DNA from: Lentisphaerae bacterium RIFOXYA12_64_32 | Lineage (GTDB): Bacteria > Verrucomicrobiota > Lentisphaeria > Oligosphaerales > YB12-FULL-65-16 | DNA length: 41,478 bases | Reading direction: 5' to 3' | NCBI GenBank assembly: GCA_001803235.1 | Contig: MHBL01000428.1 | Location: 1 to 41,478, forward strand | Shown here: one piece after another, positions 33,601 to 40,331 of the stretch | Numbering within the stretch: the stretch's first letter is position 1 | Layout of the letters: each line of letters starts with the position of its first letter | Program-made: the position numbers and the translations under genes | The notes under the pieces: generated by a model | The model's database searches: none | What the model was told of the DNA's origin: nothing | Seen by the model: the letters and a program-made list of their open reading frames with translations, nothing else

Positions 33601-36288
33601 CTCCGACGCCGGGTCCAGCGCCGCGAGCAGGTTCCAGTCCGCCACCGGCGCCAACCGCGCGGCGAACTCCGCCAACCGCATCGCCTGAGCCGGCGTCGCC
33701 CACAGCTCGGCGGGCACACCAGTTGCTGCGAAGACCGCACGCAGGCGTTGCAGAAGCGTTCCGGCCGCATCCAGGTTGGTCAGCAGCAGTTCCAGGGGGC
33801 GTTCGGCGCGGGTGACCGTCACGGCCAGATGCCGCAGCGGGTGTCCGGCGAGCACGCCGTCGCGCTGGATATCGTACAGCACATCGCGAAAGCGGCCGAT
33901 GCGCTCCCGGTTTGTGGCCCACTGTTCGTAAGGCGGCAGGCGCTCGCGCAGCAACGGCGACAGTTCCGGGCGCTCGTCGCGCAGGGCCAGGGCGCGGTCG
34001 AGCAGCGCGCGCAGGGGCACGCCGGCGCTCGGAACCGGAACCGTCATGGCCGCGTGGTACTGCGCCAGCGGTGTCAGTTCCTGCCGGATGAGCCTGAGCA
34101 GGCGCTGACGCCGCCGCTGCCAGGCGGTGCGCGGCGCCTGGTCTTCGGCCAGGAACACCTCGTAGGTGCGCTTCAGGTCAGCGATGACGTCCTTCTTGTC
34201 GGCCTGCGAGTCGTGCACCAGGCAGCACAGGTCGCCCAGACCGCGCTGTTCGAGGCGGTGAAAAACCACATCGATGGCGGCGCGCTTCTCGCAGACGAAC
34301 AGCACGCGCTGGCCGCGCACCATGTAGTCCGCGATCAGGTTGGTGATCGTCTGCGACTTGCCGGTGCCGGGCGGGCCCTGGATGATGTAGCTGAGCCCCA
34401 CCCGGGCCATGCCGATGGCCGCGGCCTGCGTCGGGTCGCAGGACACGACGTGGTAGCGGTCCTCGGGCGCCGGCGCGGCTGGGCGCCCCGCGCCGACCGG
34501 ACGCGGCGCCAGCGAGAACACGGTGTCGAACGCCGCGTTCTCCGGCTCGCTTTCCAGCAATTCGGCGTAGTCACGGACCAACGACATTTTGCGGTACTTG
34601 AAGTTGCCGAGCGTGACGCTGCAGAGGTCGAACTCCCAGGCGTACGGGTTGTCGCCGCCCTGGCGCAGACTGTAGAACCGCTTCTCCTTCTGCTGCGCGG
34701 CCGGGGCGGTCTCCGGCTGGAAGTACTGGGGCGGCGCCGGGGTCTCCTGCAGAATCTCCTTGAGCAGCACATCGGTGCGGCGGATGCGCGCCGCGAACAG
34801 GCGCAGGCCGAGCGGGTGAAAGTTGTCCGCGTCGTAACTGTAGTCCAGGTCCAGGAAGTTGCGGACACCGCAGCCGGCCAGGCACGCCTGGCGGTTGTAC
34901 GCGTCGAGGCGGCGCCGGGCCAGGTCGTGCACCACGTCAATCCGCGGCCGGTCGACCTTGGTCACCGCGATGCCCGGTTCGCTCGCCTGGACGCGGCGGG
35001 TCAGGAGCTGGTGGAACGCGTCCAGCGCGTCGGTCGTCAGTTCCAGCGTCTCTGGCAACTCGATGCCGTAGAGCTGCTTGAACAGGTAGCGCACGCCCGG
35101 GTTGACTTCCGCCTCGTCCTCGAGCGGCTGCAACCAGAAGCTGTCGCGCACGCCCTTCTTCTTCAGCAGACGCACGGGCAACAGCACCAGCGGCGAGTTG
35201 TAGAGCACGGGCGGGTCGGACTTTACGTCCGCCCAACGCAGGAAGCAGAGCGCCAGCCGGAGCTGCTGGAACCCGAATTCGGCCTGGTCGCGCTGCGCTT
35301 CGGCGCGGATGTGGTCCAGCGAGCCGGAGAGATAGGGCACCTCGGTGAAGTTCAGGTACCGGTTCAGCAGCACGTCACGGCCGCCGACCACGTCCGCCTT
35401 GAACGGTCCCCCCCAAGTCAGGATCTGCTCGGGGCGGACGCGCCCGACATCCAGCGACAGCGGCACCGAGGCGTGGGTGAGGTTGATCGAGCTCAAGGTC
35501 GGCTTGAAATGCAGCAGGCGGTTACGCTGCGAGATTTCGAAAAGCCGTTCCTGGAGCCGCGCGAGCACGGCCGGGCGCCGGTTCGGCGCCGGGCCGGCAC
35601 CGGCGCGGCTGGCCAGGTCGAAGTCCAGGTCCACGGCCTGGTCGCGGTAGTTCTCCAGCGAGTGCAGGACGGTACGCAGGTCGGGCGGGCGACGGTAGCG
35701 GCTCAGCTCCGTCATGCACACCACCGCCTTGGCCAGAACCGGGTGCAGCCGCGGGTTCAGACGGAACAGGTTGTCACGGTGGGCAACAAAGGTCTGCAAC
35801 TGCTCAGGGTCGTTGAAATCCAACCCGCAACTCATGCTGCCCAGGATCATCCCGAGGCAGAAGACATCGGCCGGCGGATCGTGGTGCCCAACCAGGTGTT
35901 CCCAGCAGACGTAGCCCGGGAGATAGACCGGCCGCGTCAACGGTTCGTCGCGACGCCCGAGGTGAAGATCGATCACCTTCTCGCTGCCCTCGGTCACGTC
36001 GGTGGTGCGGCGCTGCTCGGACAGGACTTCGATCGCGCCGGTCGGCTTCGGATCCAGTTCGCGGACCCTGGCCGCGCTGCTCTGCGGCGGCTGGCGCGCG
36101 GCGTTCTCGAACCAGATGCAGGCATTCTCAACCCGCAGTGCCGCCAGGCCGTTCAGGGGCGCGACCAGGCCGGCCGCGTGCGCCTCGACCACCTGGCGCA
36201 GCAACGGCAGAAAGCCGGTCAGCGCGTCCTCGGTGGTGAACCCGCCGGCCGCGAACCGCTGCGTCAGGTATTCCAGGAAAGCCGTCAT
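30604..36288 (-). CDS. Giant SF1 helicase with pseudokinase-like N-terminus, DUF4011, Vsr-like and WGR domains; candidate antiphage protein
   Basis: In this 1,894-residue protein, residues about 1-250 resemble the C-lobe of a protein kinase (HAAGLVAPLNGLAALRVEN as a degenerate catalytic loop; PPADVFCLGMILGS) without the catalytic Asp. DUF4011-like sequence follows (about 265-460; RLFEISQRNRLLHFKP). The SF1/UPF1-type helicase has Walker A GPPGTGKS near 639, Walker B VIFDEASQ near 1272 and VAFSRAK near 1550. A Vsr/MTES_1575-like nuclease domain (about 1625-1710) reads RCDLAV...GILVDTQEYY...AFGWRI, with Leu where a catalytic Glu is usual. A WGR domain (about 1805-1880; FWEIRRDG, RYGRIGTTGQ) ends it. 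DUF4011-helicase-Vsr proteins have been reported as antiphage systems. The ATG at 36288 is chosen because homology begins there; the frame upstream is repeat DNA. Confidence 0.88.
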   Translation of the reverse strand: MTAFLEYLTQRFAAGGFTTEDALTGFLPLLRQVVEAHAAGLVAPLNGLAALRVENACIWFENAARQPPQSSAARVRELDPKPTGAIEVLSEQRRTTDVTEGSEKVIDLHLGRRDEPLTRPVYLPGYVCWEHLVGHHDPPADVFCLGMILGSMSCGLDFNDPEQLQTFVAHRDNLFRLNPRLHPVLAKAVVCMTELSRYRRPPDLRTVLHSLENYRDQAVDLDFDLASRAGAGPAPNRRPAVLARLQERLFEISQRNRLLHFKPTLSSINLTHASVPLSLDVGRVRPEQILTWGGPFKADVVGGRDVLLNRYLNFTEVPYLSGSLDHIRAEAQRDQAEFGFQQLRLALCFLRWADVKSDPPVLYNSPLVLLPVRLLKKKGVRDSFWLQPLEDEAEVNPGVRYLFKQLYGIELPETLELTTDALDAFHQLLTRRVQASEPGIAVTKVDRPRIDVVHDLARRRLDAYNRQACLAGCGVRNFLDLDYSYDADNFHPLGLRLFAARIRRTDVLLKEILQETPAPPQYFQPETAPAAQQKEKRFYSLRQGGDNPYAWEFDLCSVTLGNFKYRKMSLVRDYAELLESEPENAAFDTVFSLAPRPVGAGRPAAPAPEDRYHVVSCDPTQAAAIGMARVGLSYIIQGPPGTGKSQTITNLIADYMVRGQRVLFVCEKRAAIDVVFHRLEQRGLGDLCCLVHDSQADKKDVIADLKRTYEVFLAEDQAPRTAWQRRRQRLLRLIRQELTPLAQYHAAMTVPVPSAGVPLRALLDRALALRDERPELSPLLRERLPPYEQWATNRERIGRFRDVLYDIQRDGVLAGHPLRHLAVTVTRAERPLELLLTNLDAAGTLLQRLRAVFAATGVPAELWATPAQAMRLAEFAARLAPVADWNLLAALDPASETARLFRAKSAAQRHSVEALRKAQELTRNWTFRLPREEVAIALLQARQMEGALISLLKPAWWRLRKVLNQSYNFSAHAVKPSWSYVLDALEKEYAAAAVIAHSETAFQQEFGFGAPVATVSAAIDGLLQELPGLAAEVREFHACLMSAGVGAGARVKAVAAAGESVRQLHAALAAILDRPEEKTLDGLATALGDLRNASDQLPEFLQCLTELAALSEPLARAFRELPLNPVQLEAAIADRTLTDLFRTDRRLNRFTGGVRRNHLHFLDACCRRWEDINAAVVRETVRRTFLDHVRLSAAPASGLPPEQREFKRAYVKGRKELEHEFGKTMRFKSIRDLFSGDAGTVLRDLKPVWLMSPLSVSDTVPLTSGKFDVVIFDEASQIPLEEAVPAIFRAAQAIVVGDEMQLPPTNFFSAKRDGDNEALWAGDEDGEGTEYDLSANSFLSHAARNMPAQMLGWHYRSRSESLISFSNWAFYQGRLLTVPEEELAGSERDALVAAAPEDGQTNAAKLLNRPVSFHFMPKALYLNRRNRMEADYIAHLVRALLSNAEQRPTLGVVAFSEAQQDEIESALDRLACTDAEFAARLEAEYEREENGQFTGLLVKNLENIQGDERDIIILSVCYGHGPDGRILMNFGPINQSGGEKRLNVAFSRAKHHMAVISSMQAGDIRNDYNDGANCLKSYLRYAACVSTGDTEGARRVLRDLAAGRDELAESVRAAAEQSVATTQLAEALRRRGYTVDLGVGMSDFRCDLAVRREGDSVYRLGILVDTQEYYRQTDIIERDLMKPRLLEAFGWRITSVLTKDWYEDGPAVLERLEPLLNLAPNTGTPAAAAPPPPVADLDAMLEREDLDDPAPASAPPADGPVASAAEDVDDPDDIDDPDDPEVTSPAPDAGRSRRLTMPLSGQPDPADGESLYLECTTGRASKFWEIRRDGASTTVRYGRIGTTGQSRQAAFHSDAAAAAQVSRLIREKLGKGYRQVVTWPTGESGEGRVSGVER

Positions 36289-36329
36289 GAACTGCCTATG
36301 GCCTCCTGCTCCGTCGCCACACGTACCGG

Positions 36330-36545
36330 ATGGGCTCTTGGCGCGCCACTTCGTTCTGCGCACTGCGAGCCCACTACGAACGGCCACACCCCGCGCTCGT
36401 AGTGGTGTCGCAGACCCGGCGGCCGACCCGCCGGGCAAGACACCATCCCCCGCGCCGCACCGACACGCCTCCGCACCCAGCATGGGCTCTTGGCGCGCCA
36501 CTACCGTTCCGCGCACCGCGAGCCCACTGCGAACGGACGCCGGCC
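36330..36545 (+). repeat. Composite dispersed repeat, order X-Y-X
   Basis: Unit X (ATGGGCTCTTGGCGCGCCAC ... GCGAGCCCACT) occurs at about 36333-36381 and 36481-36530 as direct repeats. Unit Y (CGCTCGTAGTGGTGTCGCAG ... GGGCAAGACACCAT) lies between and contains a CCCGGCGG/CCGCCGGG hairpin. Both units recur inverted at 23561-23700. This sits in the 753-base gap 36289-37041, which has no supported gene. Confidence 0.7.
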
Positions 36546-36683
36546 GCGAGCCGTTGCTGGGGAAAATACCGTCCCTGCAGGCGTTCGCAAACGCATCGGC
36601 CGCACGTGGCGGCGGCATTCCGGGTGGTTTCGACTCCCCTCGGTCGCCCGGTCTCGCCGTCCGCAACGAACCGTTGGCGGCGA

Positions 36684-36866
36684 GTGTCGCGTCAGTCGCG
36701 GGTGGAGATGAGTTCGAAGGTTGACCGGGGCTGGCGTCTAGAGTGGTCGGAGCGGTCGTGGATCCTGAGCTTGTCGAAGGGCTCGCTCCGACACCCGCGG
36801 GACCGAGCCGGTCCCGCCACTTTGGAAAACCACCCGCCAACCCTGCACCCTTGACTGACGCACCAC
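36684..36866. mobile_element. MITE copy 2 with perfect 8-bp target duplication and a 26-base loop insertion
   Basis: The ends GTGTCGCGTCAGTC and GACTGACGCACCAC are inverted repeats. GGCGGCGA is present at both 36676-36683 and 36867-36874, a perfect 8-bp target duplication. Relative to copies 1 and 3, 26 extra bases (36756-36781, containing CCTGAGCTTGTCGAAGGG) sit in the loop of the first hairpin. No coding capacity. Confidence 0.9.
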
Positions 36867-37041
36867 GGCGGCGATGATCAGGAACTTGGTATATAGACGG
36901 CGCGTACCAAACACGCATCAACGCCGTGTTGCGAACCTACGTGCGGGCACAGAACCACTGATCGGCGAACGACTCCGCCAACCAGTGCATGCACGCGGAC
37001 GGACGCGATTGTCGTTGTCATAGCCTGGCAGAGAACGAACG

Positions 37042-38259
37042 TCATACGGTTGCCGCCTTCTCCAGGAGTTCCGCGGCGGACGCCGACAGCTTCTCGAACT
37101 GCTTCTTCTTCAACCCGAGCTCCTTGGTGGCGATCGGCCCGAACAGTTCCCCAAGACCAAGTTTGCGACTGAACTCCAGCGCCGCGGCCAACGGCGCGTC
37201 CTCAAGGCTGCGGTCGACGGTGGCGAAGTCCAACAGCACGTAGCAGAAGTATTCTTTCAGGCTCTTCTCCATGCCCTGGATTTCCGCCGCCAGCGCCGGT
37301 ACGGGCTCAGCCGCGGCGGCGGGCGTGAAGTCGTCAAAGAACCGCCGGGCGTGCGCCAGCGTCGAATCCGTCCGCAGCCACGTGTGCGCCAGTAGACCGC
37401 CGATCACGCGCCGGGTCAGGTCGGAGACACGCATCTTGCCGAGCAGATCCAGGCTCTCCAAGGACGGCGGGCCCTCGAGCATGCGTGCGATCTCCGCCGC
37501 CGCCGCGTCGCCCTGTGCGCTCCAGAGCTGCAGCGCCCGGGCCCGGATGAAGCTCTCCGGGTGCGTCAGTTCCTCCGTTCTGGGCTTCTCCAACCGAAAG
37601 ATCTCGTCCGCCTGGCGCAGATAATCCGTCGCGCTGACCTCACGCAGGCCGGTTTCGATTTTGACCTGCATGGCCACGGCCGCGGCCAGGTCGCCGCCGA
37701 CCCGCAGCGCGCCGCGGTCGCAGAACACCTCGGTGTAGAGCTGGTAAAGCCGCGCGGACTCCGCATGCGGCGGTTCCGCCTTGCGGTCGCGAGTCATGGC
37801 GGCCAGGACTTCGGCGGCCGTGTGGAACTGGCGGTCGCGATACTCGTAGAACAGGAAGTGCGCAAACTCGTGTCCGAGCAGTGATCGGAGTTCGACGGCA
37901 TTCAGGGTCGCCAGCACTGGCCCTTGCAGCACGACGTGGATCTCACCGGGAATGTAGGCCAGCGAGGCATTCATGCCCAGTCCGCCCTGGAGCTGGTACA
38001 CGGTTGCCGGGACGGACAGGCCGAGAGCGGCCGCCGCCGCATCCGCGGCCGCGTACAGGTCCGGCTGCGTGTCACGCCCCATCCGGTAGGCGTTCTTCAA
38101 GAGGTCCAGCCGCACCGCGTCCGCCTGCTCCGTCCGCACCTTGGCCGACGAGAACCAGGTCCAGAGATCGTCCTCGTACGTCCGCAGGTACGCCACCATC
38201 GCGTCGTGGTACGGCAAGGGCTGGAGCGGCAGGGCCGCGTTGTCAGGCAAACTGTTCAT
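37042..38259 (-). CDS. Soluble M48-type zinc metalloprotease with long helical C-terminus
   Basis: This 405-residue protein has the zinc motif HEFAH (GHEFAHFLF, near 130-134), and a third ligand candidate E-x3-D in YTEVFCDRGAL near 177. This fits M48/gluzincin peptidases. There is no signal peptide or membrane helix, unlike HtpX. The C-terminal 200 residues are helical (FIRARALQLW, MRVSDLTRRVIGGLL). The ATG at 38259 with AGAGGA just upstream is preferred over a GTG 15 bases earlier. It lies 750 bases upstream of the giant helicase on the same strand, separated by repeats and a MITE, so a shared transcript is doubtful. Substrate unknown. Confidence 0.85.
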   Translation of the reverse strand: MNSLPDNAALPLQPLPYHDAMVAYLRTYEDDLWTWFSSAKVRTEQADAVRLDLLKNAYRMGRDTQPDLYAAADAAAAALGLSVPATVYQLQGGLGMNASLAYIPGEIHVVLQGPVLATLNAVELRSLLGHEFAHFLFYEYRDRQFHTAAEVLAAMTRDRKAEPPHAESARLYQLYTEVFCDRGALRVGGDLAAAVAMQVKIETGLREVSATDYLRQADEIFRLEKPRTEELTHPESFIRARALQLWSAQGDAAAAEIARMLEGPPSLESLDLLGKMRVSDLTRRVIGGLLAHTWLRTDSTLAHARRFFDDFTPAAAAEPVPALAAEIQGMEKSLKEYFCYVLLDFATVDRSLEDAPLAAALEFSRKLGLGELFGPIATKELGLKKKQFEKLSASAAELLEKAATV

Positions 38260-38349
38260 CAATCCTCTGTGCACTTCGAGCCTGGGCGAAACTACCGGGA
38301 AAGATAGGATGCTGGGGCCGCAGTGTCAACGGCGCAACCGAAGCGGGGG

Positions 38350-38505
38350 GTGTTGCGTCAGCCGCGGGTGGAGATAGGGTCGAAGGTTGGCCGGGGCTGG
38401 CGCCTAAAGTGGTCGGAGCGGCTCGCTCCGACACCCGCGGGAGCGAGCCGCTCCCGCCACTCTGACCAGCCACCACCAAACCTGCACCCGCGACTGACAC
38501 AGCAC
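38350..38505. mobile_element. MITE copy 3 with near-perfect 8-bp target duplication
   Basis: The left end GTGTTGCGTCAGCC pairs with a slightly decayed right end (GACTGACACAGCAC). Flanks are AGCGGGGG (38342-38349) and AGCGGGTG (38506-38513), 7 of 8 identical. Its second hairpin is GCGGGAGCG/CGCTCCCGC where copy 1 has GCGGGACCG/CGGTCCCGC, a compensatory base-pair change. It lies about 90 bases upstream of the metalloprotease ATG. Confidence 0.85.
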
Positions 38506-38578
38506 AGCGGGTGCCCGCAGAAGGGCGTAGCGAGGGACACGAGCTCGATCGGCGCGAGCCGCGGTAAAGTGGCCGCGC

Positions 38579-38743
38579 CTACTTCTTCGGGCGCCAGAAG
38601 CCGCAAGAGATTTCCCTGTTGACGACCTCGTCGGGCATCTTGTGCCCGTAGCACTTGCCGTCGCCGTCGAGGCTCGCGCATTCGACGCACTTGACCTTCC
38701 ACTTCCCGGTCAGAAACCCGAGAATCATGCAGACGTAGCGCAT
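38579..38743 (-). CDS. 54-residue Cys-rich small protein
   Basis: A consensus AAGGAGG five bases before the ATG opens the frame MRYVCMILGFLTGKWKVKCV, then ECASLDGDGKCYGHKMPDEV and on to a CGFWRPKK end. It has five Cys: Cys5, the CVEC pair at 19 and 22, Cys31 and Cys47, plus His34. The spacing could form a zinc knuckle or Fe-S site. The N-terminus is mildly hydrophobic but too short and charged for a clear signal. I do not recognise a named family. The strong ribosome site and sensible codon use make it a real gene. It lies just downstream of the isomerase on the same strand. Confidence 0.75.
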   Translation of the reverse strand: MRYVCMILGFLTGKWKVKCVECASLDGDGKCYGHKMPDEVVNREISCGFWRPKK

Positions 38744-38778
38744 GCCGCCTCCTTACCAGGCTGGACCTGCCACGAACG

Positions 38779-38862
38779 GAGGCATGGTTCACGGTTCAGA
38801 GGTTCAAGGTTATGAGGCTATCTGATGTAAGCGCAGATTCGACCAACCGTGAACCATGCCTC
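38779..38862. repeat. 18-bp perfect inverted repeat between two genes
   Basis: GAGGCATGGTTCACGGTT (38779-38796) and its exact reverse complement (38845-38862) enclose 48 bases that contain further GGTTCA-like repeats. The right arm overlaps the isomerase stop codon. It could be a terminator-like hairpin or a small dispersed element; no target duplication is seen. Confidence 0.75.
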
Positions 38863-39625
38863 AGTCCATGGCGCCGATCTCGCAGAGGTACGCGACGCAC
38901 TGTTTCAGGAACTCGGTGCGGCCGGCGTCGTCGCACTTGCCGACAATGCTGCCCTCGATCTCCATCGTGTACGGGCCCGTGAAGCCCTGTTCCTTGAGCA
39001 GCGCAAAGACGGTCGGGAAATCCACCACTCCCTTGCCCAGGGCCGGGAAGTTCCCGGACTTGAAGCCGCCGTCCGTGTCCTTGAGGTGAACAGAGGCGAC
39101 GAGATCCTTGACCTTCTTGAGTTCCTTCACGGAGTCGGTGTTCTCGTTGTAGTAGTAGATATTGGCTGTGTCAAAGTTGTAACGCAGCCCCGGGTGCTTC
39201 ACGGCCGCGATCGTGTTGCGGGCCACGGTGCCGTTGGTGCCGAATGGGGGGTGCGTTTCCATGCACAACGTGACGTGGCGGTCGGCGGCATACTGCGCCA
39301 GGGCCTGCAGCCGTCCGATCGCCTGCTCGCGCGGCAGCTCAGCCGCCGCCTTGACACTGACGAAGATCTTCGCGACGCCGATCGCGGCTGCACCGTCGAT
39401 GACCGGGTGCAGCACGGCGGCTTTCTCGTCAGTGTCCAGGTCGACGCCGGTGGCCAGAGTGGCGATCACAATACCCGATGCCGATGCCTTTTCCGCGAGA
39501 GCCTGGTAGTCCCCATCCGCCGGCGGCGGCACTTCGGCATGGTAGATGCCCGCTTCGAGGAAGTTCTCGAATGCGACCTGCAACGTCTTGAAGATGCCGA
39601 CCCTGCACGAGATGATGTTACCCAT
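38861..39625 (-). CDS. Sugar phosphate isomerase/epimerase-like TIM-barrel protein
   Basis: This 254-residue protein is of the AP_endonuc_2/xylose isomerase-like family. The metal-binding set is visible in order: Glu in LCMETHPPF, Asp in YNFDTANIYY, His in ASVHLKDTDG and Glu in YTMEIEGS. Such proteins isomerise or epimerise sugars, inositols or hydroxypyruvate; substrate cannot be told here. AGGAGG nine bases before the ATG at 39625 supports the start. No signal peptide. It may be co-transcribed with the downstream Cys-rich gene, although an 18-bp inverted repeat lies between them. Confidence 0.9.
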   Translation of the reverse strand: MGNIISCRVGIFKTLQVAFENFLEAGIYHAEVPPPADGDYQALAEKASASGIVIATLATGVDLDTDEKAAVLHPVIDGAAAIGVAKIFVSVKAAAELPREQAIGRLQALAQYAADRHVTLCMETHPPFGTNGTVARNTIAAVKHPGLRYNFDTANIYYYNENTDSVKELKKVKDLVASVHLKDTDGGFKSGNFPALGKGVVDFPTVFALLKEQGFTGPYTMEIEGSIVGKCDDAGRTEFLKQCVAYLCEIGAMD

Positions 39626-39757
39626 GGATACTGACCTCCTAGCCGTTCTGCAGTCGGGAAACGGATCGAGCGACGCCCGCTGGCAGATGCACCTGCCCCT
39701 GTTCTCGCTTAGTCCTTGGTTGGCGTGCTGTGCGCCCGCGCACCTGCGCCGGCACAG

Positions 39758-39926
39758 TCATCGCCCCGCGCTGACCAGGCCGAAATCCCTGCAATATACA
39801 ACCACCCACGGCAAGGGGAAGCGGCGCGGGTCGCAGGCGACCGCCGCGATGATCCAGAACCCGACCATCAGCAGGGGAATGCGAGCGCGAAGCGCGGGTG
39901 GCAGCTCCCCCGCGCTCGGTTGCCAT
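39758..39926 (-). other. Possible membrane-protein remnant in an otherwise empty gap
   Basis: One minus-strand frame reads RARIPLLMVGFWIIAAVACD, then PRRFPLPWVVVYCRDFGLVS. This looks like a membrane helix plus loop from a real protein, but it has no start or ribosome site and is interrupted by the MITE at 39927. The rest of 39626-40106 holds only the MITE. Confidence 0.25.
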
Positions 39927-40089
39927 GTAATGCGCCAGTCGTGGGGGGAAAACGCATGGCAACGGACTCCCATGTTGCACCCGCGGGAGCGAGCCGCTCC
40001 CGCCACGTTGCCAGAACGACCCGGACAAACCAGTGAGTAACGCCCACACATGATCGGGCGCATCCGCCCGGGGGGCGCTGACGCATTAC
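39927..40089. mobile_element. MITE copy 4 (CCGGGCGG-hairpin subtype) with perfect 8-bp target duplication
   Basis: The left end GTAATGCGCCAG and right end CTGACGCATTAC are inverted repeats with one mismatch. GTTGCCAT occurs at both 39919-39926 and 40090-40097. The interior shares the GCGGGAGCG/CGCTCCCGC hairpin with copy 3 and the CGGGCG/CGCCCG hairpin with the partial copies at 1-58, 1281-1338 and 22149-22187, which links the two subtypes. Confidence 0.88.
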
Positions 40090-40106
40090 GTTGCCATCCC
40101 GCGCCT

Positions 40107-40250
40107 CTACCTCAGGCGCTGCCGCGCGGAGTTCGCGGCGTTGCGGAGCCGGACGTCGGGGCTCCGGCTCAGTCGCTCAAGGCACGGCAGGTCGGACGCG
40201 TCACCGAGTGCGCTGAGCGCGGCCGGCACCGGGCGCACTGGGTTGCACAT
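40107..40250 (-). pseudogene. Detached duplicate C-terminus of the HEAT-like protein
   Basis: The minus strand reads AALSALGDASDLPCLERLSR, then SPDVRLRNAANSARQRLR and a TAG at 40107-40109. It is almost the same as the last HEAT-like unit of the gene at 40332-41240, and the DNA at about 40141-40215 matches about 40399-40473. It probably preserves the original end of that gene, now cut off by inserted sequence. Confidence 0.75.
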
Positions 40251-40258
40251 CGGCCAGC

Positions 40259-40310
40259 GCACTTGGAAACGGCACGGGACGGTACCCCGTCGCGCGCCGT
40301 TTCCAAGTGC
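40259..40310. repeat. Long hairpin in the sequence that splits the HEAT-like gene
   Basis: GCACTTGGAAACGGC (40259-40273) and GCCGTTTCCAAGTGC (40296-40310) pair perfectly over 15 bp, with an inner GACGG/CCGTC stem. A second hairpin CCGGGGC/GCCCCGG follows further right. The segment of roughly 40250-40373 looks like a non-coding insertion. Confidence 0.75.
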
Positions 40311-40331
40311 CCGAGGGGGGCACGGGGGGAG

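Noticed and set aside
30535..36402. A 1,955-codon open frame on the plus strand opposite the helicase
   Set aside because: Composition (Arg, Gln, Leu, Val) mirrors the antisense of a GC-rich gene; all helicase motifs are on the minus strand.
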